Shown here in pieces: positions 37,932 to 45,378 of a DNA stretch of 64,000 bases (within the stretch, counting starts at the first letter, position 1; every line of letters begins with the position of its first letter). Under the pieces are notes generated by a model, which ran no database searches, was not told where the DNA came from, and saw only the letters and a program-made list of their open reading frames with translations. Location: NCBI GenBank assembly GCA_963942565.1, contig OZ012685.1:57761917-57825916 (forward strand), given 5' to 3'. The position numbers and the translations under genes are program-made. The DNA is from Maea johnstoni (lineage: Eukaryota; Annelida; Polychaeta; Spionida; Magelonidae).

Positions 37932-38155
37932 GAAGCTTGATGCAGAAAGGGAAGGAAAGAAGAAGGAGCTACACAGTGATCTCCTGTCTTCACCATAACA
38001 GACGGTCCCGGAAAAGCAATGTCATCTTTAAAAGATGTTATGGTACTACCTTGCTCCTCATCGGACTCAACACCATCATCTTCAGAGAGCCTACTGAAAG
38101 CAGCTTAACCCGTCGGTGAGGTGCCCATCATCAGTCCCTGCACTCAAGAACATGG
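37932..38155 (+). CDS. Chimeric exon: exon alpha copy 47 (5' part) fused to exon B1 (3' part)
   Basis: The first 39 nt (37932-37970) are exon alpha behind its normal acceptor; from 37971 the sequence is exon B1 from its 62nd nucleotide onwards, ending at the B1 donor (GT at 38156). In the exon alpha frame the fusion reads ELHSDLLSSP and stops at 37996-37998. In the frame entered with two bases to finish a codon, the exon is open to the B1 stop at 38117-38119 and keeps most of the B1 hydrophobic segments; an ATG lies at 37940 in that frame. About 2 bp (CT) of microhomology is visible at the joint. It is either a real deletion or recombination junction, or an assembly join. Confidence 0.5.
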
Positions 38156-38527
38156 GTAAGTTTACATTTAAATTCATGATCTTTAAACCATGATTTGTCC
38201 ACATCTTAGTCATGGTAAATAAAAGTTACTTAGTGCATTATTCAATTAATCTACTAGAAATACTGGTCTTTTCAATCAGTTATGTTATGTAATTTAATCA
38301 GGTGATAAAGACCTTAATCAGAGCCATGTCACCCTACAACATATGTGGTACATACTCCCAAAGTCACACCATGAAGGTTGTCATTATTAGTAAATACCAT
38401 TACAGATTACATTGCAATTTTTTGATTTCCTGGGCTGTTTGAGTAATTGTTGGTGGGTATTATAACCCCATGTTATACCTAAATATTCCATACATTTCCC
38501 ATCTATTAATTTTCTACCATTTTCTAC

Positions 38528-38617
38528 CACCACAATGGTGCCTGTGCATAGACTAGTATTACGTATTCCGACTTATTTGTATTACTTTTATTTTGGTGAT
38601 ACCTATATGTATTGACT
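38528..38617 (+). repeat. Internal direct repeat R1 of array B unit (reference)
   Basis: About 90 bp starting CACCACAATGGTGCC and running through GACTAGTATTACGTATTCCG to ATTGACT; recurs as R2 at 40766-40854 in the same unit with roughly half a dozen differences. Present once per unit throughout array B. Confidence 0.85.
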
Positions 38618-38646
38618 TTGTTTATCATTTGATGTGTATTTTCCAG

Positions 38647-38746
38647 GTTGTATTATCTGTTCAAGGAGGAGATAATGACTTTGCAGGATTCACCGCCCCA
38701 AAGTGGTGAATGCTGCCTATCATATACAATCCTACAGCACTGTTGA
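38647..38746 (+). CDS. Exon B2 copy 1
   Basis: Same acceptor and open frame, downstream of the chimeric alpha/B1 exon. Confidence 0.3.
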
Positions 38747-38768
38747 ATAATTAATTATCATTATTACT

Positions 38769-38956
38769 AGCTGGTTTGATAAGTAGATAGCTGGTTTGAT
38801 ACATAGATAGCTGGTTCAATATATAGCTTAATGATTTGATAGAGAGCTGGTTTGATACATATAGATAGCTGGTTTGATAGATAGCTGGTTCGAACGATAG
38901 ATAGATGGTTCAATAGCTAGATGGTTTGAAAGATAGATAGTTTGATGGATAGATAG
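38769..38956 (+). repeat. GATA-type minisatellite block 1 (reference)
   Basis: Degenerate ~20-bp modules of GATAGATAG plus CTGGTTTGATA or TGGTTCAATA. One 20-bp module is missing in units 6 and 8. Present in all array B units. Confidence 0.9.
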
Positions 38957-39280
38957 CACCCCGCAAGGGGCACACCTACTGTGTGCAATAGGAGTTGGCA
39001 CCTCCCGGGCAACCCTACGCCAGCGTGGCACCCTGCTCGCCTTATAAAAAAAATGGGGATGTGTGGATCTGTCTATGGATACCATGCATCTAAAAGATCC
39101 CTTGGTCATCTTTGGATATGAAGGCTCTGCTCTTTCTCTTCCGCTTTTTCTTCTTTCACATGCTTTGCCATTGTTCTTCAACAATGGCAAACAACCACTT
39201 TACGAAAAAAAAAACAATTAATGGCACTAAATAGCCTAATGTGCTGATGTGCCTTTAAGCCCTCATTCATTCATTCATTG
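38957..39280 (+). mobile_element. SINE-like element in array B unit (reference)
   Basis: A GC-richer head (CACCCCGCAAGGGGCACACC, GGAGTTGGCACCTCCCGGG) leads through CTAAAAGATCCCTTGG and an A-rich stretch to AATGTGCTGATGTGCC and a (TCAT)n tail. These phrases recall short dispersed elements of molluscs and other marine invertebrates. It lies between two GATA blocks. A 120-codon minus-strand frame across it is a by-product. A head-like fragment recurs at 39580-39640. Confidence 0.5.
39164..39191. repeat. Perfect 12-bp hairpin with CTTC loop
   Basis: TTTGCCATTGTT, loop CTTC, AACAATGGCAAA. It is exact, is repeated in every array B unit, and lies inside the SINE-like element. Role unknown; no T-run follows. 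Confidence 0.8.
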
Positions 39281-39460
39281 GATAGATAGCTGGTTCAATA
39301 CATAGATATAGCTGATTTATTTGATAGATAGATAGCTGGTTTGATAGATAGAAAGATGGTTCAATAGATAGATGGTTAAATAGATATATAGATGGTTTGA
39401 TAGATAGCTGGTTCAATATATAGATAAATAGATGGTTTGATAGATAGATAGATAGATGGT
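39281..39460 (+). repeat. GATA-type minisatellite block 2 (reference)
   Basis: Same module family as block 1; gains a GATAGATGCTTT module from unit 3 onwards. Confidence 0.9.
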
Positions 39461-39579
39461 TTTGAGGGTTTATTTTGGTGTCTACATTTGCTGATATTTA
39501 TGGTTATATAAATGGTTCCAATATAATGATATTAATTAAAGAATAAGTATGTAATACTATGTAATACTCAATTGAATCA

Positions 39580-39640
39580 AACCCGGCAATGGGCACACGT
39601 ACTTTATGGTTTGATTTAGGAGTTGGCACCTGCTGGAGAA
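39580..39640 (+). repeat. Diverged second head fragment of the array B SINE-like element
   Basis: CCCGGCAATGGGCACACGTACT and GGAGTTGGCACCTGCTGG align with the head at 38957-39012, with several differences. No body or tail follows. Confidence 0.5.
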
Positions 39641-39920
39641 TGCTAAGCTATCTCTAATTAATACATCTATTAAGAAGGTTGTGTGCTTTCTATTTTGAAG
39701 GGTTGTGTTTACTACTGAGCATTGGACCTTTGCTAATTCAGAAACTGTATACTGCTTCAGTTTGCAGTGCAAATAATTTCGCTTAACAGCCCTGCTGGAG
39801 AGTATTTGTGCTACTTTAAATTTGCGCATTCAAGCACTCAAACTATATATCTATTAGTGCAAAAAGTAAGATGGCTATCAATAATGAAAACACATTTATT
39901 CATATGTATATTTATCTATA

Positions 39921-40078
39921 AGTAAACACACACATATTTACATACATACTTAGAAACATACATACACACATACATACATATATATATATGTATATATATA
40001 TATATGTATAATTTGTGTGTGTCCAAGTGCGCACGCCCACACAGATAGATAGAAAGATAGATAGAAATACTGACTGAC
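39921..40078 (+). repeat. CA/CATA/TA and GATA microsatellite cluster (reference)
   Basis: CACACA, CATACATA and a long alternating TA run, then GATAGATAGAAAGATAGATAG. The TA run length varies between units and is longest in unit 6 (56601-56640). Tyr/Ile/Cys-rich minus-strand frames here are repeat translations. Confidence 0.9.
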
Positions 40079-40700
40079 AAACAGACATGTAGATAGATGT
40101 TAGGTATTGATAGATAAACATAGAGATAAATACATGTTTCCATTATTGATAGGTTTGTCTTACTTATAGTACTGATGATATATTCTATGACATACTGAAG
40201 GACATGCACATGGCCTTTTTTGCGACTCCGGTAAATTAAGTTCCCTTTGCCAATAAGATGAGCCAAGCAACCAGTCATTGCTTGAAATATATTTACCAGC
40301 CTTCTGTAGAAGTAGGATAAATAGTTTTATTTACCCTCCCTCTAGAGTGGTCAGGCTAAATAGTTTGATCTTCTCTACCCCCAAAATGTTTGAGAAAATA
40401 AAAAGCTTTTGATTTGCTTTTTCACACTTGGTCCATCGTACCCAGTAGACATTCGTGAATAACTGGTTCATGCCTTTGCTAACTTTATAAAGTTGTACAT
40501 ACAGTTCCTTGGTACGTAGGCTAAAATGCAACATGTTATAACCAAAGCATACCAAAAACACCATTTTAAGTAAGGGCATACTAAATTAACCCTTTTGTGA
40601 TATTAGAAGTTAATAAGTATGAATGCTCTTAAGTTCAGTATCTATTTCATTTCATGATTAATATATGTGAAACAATCCATTTATTTTTGTCTTATTTTAG
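40079..40700. other. Unassigned stretch of array B unit (reference)
   Basis: About 620 bp of AT-rich sequence without a recognisable gene or element. A minus-strand 82-codon frame (40331-40579) is open in six units but is changed at its end by a 2-bp deletion in units 4 and 5, so I do not call it a gene. Confidence 0.6.
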
Positions 40701-40794
40701 ATACTGTAGAATAGGCAAAGTTTGTGAGTGCGATTATTTATATTTACATCCTTGTTGGACCTGCACACCACAATGGTGCCCGTGCATAGACTAG
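40701..40794 (+). CDS. Exon B3 copy 1 (reference), cysteine-rich frame after a strong acceptor
   Basis: TTTTTGTCTTATTTTAG (AG at 40699-40700) is one of the best acceptors in array B. Entered in phase 2 the sequence is open for 30 codons to TAG at 40792-40794, with seven Cys among 30 residues (YCRIGKVCEC, HPCWTC, QWCPC). Phase 2 matches the exit phase of exon alpha. A GTGAGT at 40724 could instead end it as a 23-nt microexon. The 3' end overlaps the R2 repeat, and no poly(A) signal is near. It may be a cryptic acceptor only. Confidence 0.2.
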
Positions 40795-40854
40795 TATTAA
40801 GTATTCCGACTTATTTGTATTACTTTTATTTGGTGATGCCTATGTGGATTGACT
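40766..40854 (+). repeat. Internal direct repeat R2 of array B unit (reference)
   Basis: Second member of the R1/R2 pair, 2,238 bp downstream. It overlaps the end of the B3 open frame and is followed directly by a GATA block. Confidence 0.85.
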
Positions 40855-40857
40855 GTT

Positions 40858-40938
40858 CGATAGATAAAAAGATGGTTCAATAGATAGATGGTTTGATAGA
40901 TAAATGGTTCAATAGAAAGATAGAGCGTACGATAGATT
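40858..40938 (+). repeat. GATA-type minisatellite block 3 (reference)
   Basis: Short block of GATAGAT-AAAAAGATGGTTCAATA modules directly after R2. Confidence 0.8.
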
Positions 40939-41045
40939 ATTTTCAAAATTTGCTTTTGTCAGGGGGCGGTCATCAAAAAATGTCAGGCTTTGAAGGCTGC
41001 TGCTGGCCTGAATGGGTTTATGTTTACGTCCATTATTGTTTTTTC

Positions 41046-41168
41046 TTAAATTATTATTCTTTCAAGATTATTATAATTATATTCATTATTATTATTATAA
41101 TTATATTCATTATTATTAGAGTCATTATTATTATTCTTTATATTATTATAATTTTCATCATCATTATT
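41046..41168 (+). repeat. ATT/TTA-rich low-complexity tract before exon B1 (reference)
   Basis: (ATT)n-like sequence that translates to poly-isoleucine in one frame; intronic low-complexity sequence 60-180 bp upstream of the B1 acceptor. Confidence 0.85.
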
Positions 41169-41225
41169 GTGTAGTTTTTTCAATCATTTATTGTTACTGA
41201 TAATCTTCTTTTGGTGTCATTGAAG

Positions 41226-41471
41226 ACGGAAGAAAGGAAGGAATTCTTCACAGCCATGTTTGGCGCGTGCTTTATTGCCACAGCCTACACAGTGATCTCC
41301 TGTCTTCACCATAACAGACGGTCCCGGAAAAGCAATGTCATCTTTAAAAGATGTTATGGTACTACCTTGCTCCTCATCGGACTCAACACCATCATCTTCA
41401 GAGAGCCTACTGAAAGCAGCTTAACCCGTCGGTGAGGTGCCCATCATCAGTCCCTGCACTCAAGAACATGG
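41226..41471 (+). CDS. Exon B1 copy 2 (reference), C-terminal exon with hydrophobic hairpin
   Basis: I do not recognise this protein. A branch-point-like TACTGAT (41195-41201) and a pyrimidine-rich tract lead to AG at 41224-41225. From 41226 the frame is open for 69 codons to TGA at 41433-41435. It begins TEERKEFF; residues 7-26 are hydrophobic (FFTAMFG to VISC), 28-42 are strongly basic (HHNRRSRK to FKR), and 46-58 are hydrophobic (TTLLLIGLNTIIF), followed by a polar tail. This suggests two membrane segments, the second short, with a basic loop. A strong donor (GTAAGT at 41472) lies 36 bp after the stop and a weaker one (GTGAGG at 41432) overlaps it. AATAAA at 41534-41539, with T/GT-rich sequence after it, could make this a terminal exon. 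Confidence 0.5.
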
Positions 41472-41533
41472 GTAAGTTTACATTTAAATTCATGATCTTT
41501 AAACCATGATTTGTCCACATCTTAGTCATGGTA

Positions 41534-41539
41534 AATAAA
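41534..41539 (+). terminator. Candidate poly(A) signal AATAAA after exon B1 (reference)
   Basis: AATAAA lies about 100 nt past the B1 stop, followed within ~50-60 nt by T/GT-rich sequence (GGTCTTTTC, TTATGTTATG) fit for a downstream element. It also occurs at 38218, 44850, 48184, 51516, 54848, 58169 and 61502. It would make B1 a terminal exon unless the donor at 41472 is used first. Confidence 0.4.
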
Positions 41540-41962
41540 AGTTACTTAGTGCATTATTCAATTAATCTACTAGAAATACTGGTCTTTTCAATCAGTTATG
41601 TTATGTAATTTAATCAGGTGATAAAGACCTTAATCAGAGCCATGTCACCCTACAACATATGTGGTACATACTCCCAAAGTCACACCATGAAGGTTGTCAT
41701 TATTAGTAAATACCATTACAGATTACATTGCAATTTTTTGATTTCCTGGGCTGTTTGAGTAATTGTTGGTGGGTATTATAACCCCATGTTATACCTAAAT
41801 ATTCCATACATTTCCCATCTATTAATTTTCTACCATTTTCTACCACCACAATGGTGCCTGTGCATAGACTAGTATTACGTATTCCGACTTATTTGTATTA
41901 CTTTTATTTTGGTGATACCTATATGTATTGACTTTGTTTATCATTTGATGTGTATTTTCCAG

Positions 41963-42062
41963 GTTGTATTATCTGTTCAAGGAGGAGATAATGACTTTGC
42001 AGGATTCACCGCCCCAAAGTGGTGAATGCTGCCTATCATATACAATCCTACAGCACTGTTGA
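41963..42062 (+). CDS. Exon B2 copy 2 (reference), possible alternative C-terminus
   Basis: A pyrimidine-rich acceptor (GTGTATTTTCCAG, AG at 41961-41962) precedes G plus 32 open codons to TGA at 42060-42062: LYYLFKEEIM, then a Ser/Pro/Cys-rich end. It is entered in phase 2. Joined to the weak B1 donor at 41432 (exon ending CG), it restores CGG (Arg) and continues the B1 frame into this peptide. Joined to the stronger donor at 41472 it is 3' untranslated sequence. No donor was identified, so it would be terminal; no AATAAA close behind it was seen. Confidence 0.3.
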
Positions 42063-44016
42063 ATAATTAATTATCATTATTACTAGCTGGTTTGATAAGT
42101 AGATAGCTGGTTTGATACATAGATAGCTGGTTCAATATATAGCTTAATGATTTGATAGATAGCTGGTTTGATACATATAGATAGCTGGTTTGATAGATAG
42201 CTGGTTCGAACGATAGATAGATGGTTCAATAGCTAGATGGTTTGAAAGATAGATAGTTTGATGGATAGATAGCACCCCGCAAGGGGCACACCTACTGTGT
42301 GCAATAGGAGTTGGCACCTCCCGGGCAACCCTACGCCAGCGTGGCACCCTGCTCGCCTTATAAAAAAAATGGGGATGTGTGGATCTGTCTATGGATACCT
42401 TGCATCTAAAAGATCCCTTGGTCATCTTTGGATATGAAGGCTCTGCTCTTTCTCTTCCGCTTTTTCTTCTTTCACATGCTTTGCCATTGTTCTTCAACAA
42501 TGGCAAACAACCACTTTACGAAAAAAAAACCAATTAATGGCACTAAATAGCCTAATGTGCTGATGTGCCTTTAAGCCCTCATTCATTCATTCATTGGATA
42601 GATAGCTGGTTCAATACATAGATATAGCTGATTTATTTGATAGATAGATAGCTGGTTTGATAGATAGAAAGATGGTTCAATAGATAGATGGTTAAATAGA
42701 TATATAGATGGTTTGATAGATAGCTGGTTCAATATATAGATAAATAGATGGTTTGATAGATAGATAGATAGATGGTTTTGAGGGTTTATTTTGGTGTCTA
42801 CATTTGCTGATATTTATGGTTATATAAATGGTTCCAATATAATGATATTAATTAAAGAATAAGTATGTAATACTATGTAATACTCAATTGAATCAAACCC
42901 GGCAATGGGCACACGTACTTTATGGTTTGATTTAGGAGTTGGCACCTGCTGGAGAATGCTAAGCTATCTCTAATTAATACATCTATTAAGAAGGTTGTGT
43001 GCTTTCTATTTTGAAGGGTTGTGTTTACTACTGAGCATTGGACCTTTGCTAATTCAGAAACTGTATACTGCTTCAGTTTGCAGTGCAAATAATTTCGCTT
43101 AACAGCCCTGCTGGAGAGTATTTGTGCTACTTTAAATTTGCGCATTCAAGCACTCAAACTATATATCTATTAGTGCAAAAAGTAAGATGGCTATCAATAA
43201 TGAAAACACATTTATTCATATGTATATTTATCTATAAGTAAACACACACATATTTACATACATACTTAGAAACATACATACACACATACATACATATATA
43301 TATATGTATATATATATATATGTATAATTTGTGTGTGTCCAAGTGCGCACGCCCACACAGATAGATAGAAAGATAGATAGAAATACTGACTGACAAACAG
43401 ACATGTAGATAGATGTTAGGTATTGATAGATAAACATAGAGATAAATACATGTTTCCATTATTGATAGGTTTGTCTTACTTATAGTACTGATGATATATT
43501 CTATGACATACTGAAGGACATGCACATGGCCTTTTTTGCGACTCCGGTAAATTAAGTTCCCTTTGCCAATAAGATGAGCCAAGCAACCAGTCATTGCTTG
43601 AAATATATTTACCAGCCTTCTGTAGAAGTAGGATAAATAGTTTTATTTACCCTCCCTCTAGAGTGGTCAGGCTAAATAGTTTGATCTTCTCTACCCCCAA
43701 AATGTTTGAGAAAATAAAAAGCTTTTGATTTGCTTTTTCACACTTGGTCCATCGTACCCAGTAGACATTCGTGAATAACTGGTTCATGCCTTTGCTAACT
43801 TTATAAAGTTGTACATACAGTTCCTTGGTACGTAGGCTAAAATGCAACATGTTATAACCAAAGCATACCAAAAACACCATTTTAAGTAAGGGCATACTAA
43901 ATTAACCCTTTTGTGATATTAGAAGTTAATAAGTATGAATGCTCTTAAGTTCAGTATCTATTTCATTTCATGATTAATATATGTGAAACAATCCATTTAT
44001 TTTTGTCTTATTTTAG

Positions 44017-44110
44017 ATACTGTAGAATAGGCAAAGTTTGTGAGTGCGATTATTTATATTTACATCCTTGTTGGACCTGCACACCACAATGGTGCCCGTG
44101 CATAGACTAG
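44017..44110 (+). CDS. Exon B3 copy 2
   Basis: Same acceptor and cysteine-rich frame. Confidence 0.2.
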
Positions 44111-44541
44111 TATTAAGTATTCCGACTTATTTGTATTACTTTTATTTGGTGATGCCTATGTGGATTGACTGTTCGATAGATAAAAAGATGGTTCAATAGA
44201 TAGATGGTTTGATAGATAAATGGTTCAATAGAAAGATAGAGCGTACGATAGATTATTTTCAAAATTTGCTTTTGTCAGGGGGCGGTCATCAAAAAATGTC
44301 AGGCTTTGAAGGCTGCTGCTGGCCTGAATGGGTTTATGTTTACGTCCATTATTGTTTTTTCTTAAATTATTATTCTTTCAAGATTATTATAATTATATTC
44401 ATTATTATTATTATAATTATATTCATTATTATTAGAGTCATTATTATTATTCTTTATATTATTATAATTTTCATCATCATTATTGTGTAGTTTTTTCAAT
44501 CATTTATTGTTACTGATAATCTTCTTTTGGTGTCATTGAAG

Positions 44542-44787
44542 ACGGAAGAAAGGAAGGAATTCTTCACAGCCATGTTTGGCGCGTGCTTTATTGCCACAGC
44601 CTACACAGTGATCTCCTGTCTTCACCATAACAGACGGTCCCGGAAAAGCAATGTCATCTTTAAAAGATGTTATGGTACTACCTTGCTCCTCATCGGACTC
44701 AACACCATCATCTTCAGAGAGCCTACTGAAAGCAGCTTAACCCGTCGGTGAGGTGCCCATCATCAGTCCCTGCACTCAAGAACATGG
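44542..44787 (+). CDS. Exon B1 copy 3
   Basis: Encodes the same 69 residues; stop at 44749-44751; AATAAA at 44850. Confidence 0.5.
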
Positions 44788-45278
44788 GTAAGTTTACATT
44801 TAAATTCATGATCTTTAAACCATGATTTGTCCACATCTTAGTCATGGTAAATAAAAGTTACTTAGTGCATTATTCAATTAATCTACTAGAAATACTGGTC
44901 TTTTCAATCAGTTATGTTATGTAATTTAATCAGGTGATAAAGACCTTAATCAGAGCCATGTCACCCTACAACATATGTGGTACATACTCCCAAAGTCACA
45001 CCATGAAGGTTGTCATTATTAGTAAATACCATTACAGATTACATTGCAATTTTTTGATTTCCTGGGCTGTTTGAGTAATTGTTGGTGGGTATTATAACCC
45101 CATGTTATACCTAAATATTCCATACATTTCCCATCTATTAATTTTCTACCATTTTCTACCACCACAATGGTGCCTGTGCATAGACTAGTATTACGTATTC
45201 CGACTTATTTGTATTACTTTTATTTTGGTGATACCTATATGTATTGACTTTGTTTATCATTTGATGTGTATTTTCCAG

Positions 45279-45378
45279 GTTGTATTATCTGTTCAAGGAG
45301 GAGATAATGACTTTGCAGGATTCACCGCCCCAAAGTGGTGAATGCTGCCTATCATATACAATCCTACAGCACTGTTGA
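45279..45378 (+). CDS. Exon B2 copy 3
   Basis: Same acceptor and 32-codon frame. Confidence 0.3.

Larger units (their letters stand above)
1..37970 (+). repeat. Array A: ~47 tandem copies of an ~812-bp exon-carrying unit
   Basis: Successive copies of a fixed anchor (ATGTGTACAGGCC at 148, 960, 1769, 2581, 3393 and so on to 37418) lie 801-813 bp apart, with one 845-bp exception, so the whole stretch is head-to-tail repeats of one unit. Nearly all length variation comes from four indels: 3 bp in the exon (809), 7 bp just after the donor (805, or 802 with the 3 bp), 8 bp in the SINE-like part (804/801) and 1 inserted G (813). Copies differ by only a few substitutions, which implies recent amplification or active homogenisation. 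The array is open at the left edge and ends inside the exon of copy 47. Each unit runs donor, SINE-like segment, intron, acceptor, exon. Confidence 0.97.
29109..37970 (+). repeat. Higher-order block, right copy (offset 12,158 bp)
   Basis: Partner of the left block. I noticed about five single-base differences between them (the acceptor tracts of 22/37 and 27/42, two in 25/40, one in 32/47), so the duplication is very recent. The right edge coincides with the array A/B joint, so the true block may have been longer. Confidence 0.93.
37971..41286 (+). repeat. Array B unit 1
   Basis: 3,316 bp, starting inside exon B1. Layout: B1 end and stop (38119), AATAAA (38218), 90-bp repeat R1 (38528), B2 (38647), GATA block (38769), SINE-like element (38957), GATA block (39281), unassigned AT-rich sequence with a partial SINE-head match (39580), TA/CA/GATA repeats (39921-40078), about 600 bp with nothing recognisable (40080-40700), B3 (40701), R2 (40766), GATA block (40858), ATT-rich stretch (41046), B1 acceptor. 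It shares a GATAGAGAGCTGG variant with unit 7. Confidence 0.9.
41287..44602 (+). repeat. Array B unit 2
   Basis: 3,316 bp. Units 2-5 share ACCTTGCATC where units 1 and 6-8 have ACCATGCATC. Confidence 0.9.

Noticed and set aside
1-37970. CRISPR array
   Set aside because: Units are ~812 bp with no short repeat/spacer alternation, and the sequence is eukaryotic in character.
38828-39190. 120-codon minus-strand frame across the array B SINE-like element
   Set aside because: It translates GATA repeats (SNQLSI-type repeats) and the SINE-like head; a single A-run change in units 6-8 alters it. No splice or promoter support.
39912-40278. Minus-strand Tyr/Ile/Cys-rich frames of 69-122 codons
   Set aside because: Mostly translation of TA, CATA and GATA microsatellites; length changes with repeat number from unit to unit.
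40331-40579. Minus-strand 82-codon frame (MPLLKMVFLV onward)
   Set aside because: A 2-bp deletion in units 4 and 5 changes its end; no splice sites or start context were evident. Kept only as part of the unassigned stretch.
40893-41174. Plus-strand 93-codon frame ending in poly-isoleucine
   Set aside because: It begins in a GATA block and ends in the ATT-rich tract; low-complexity translation.
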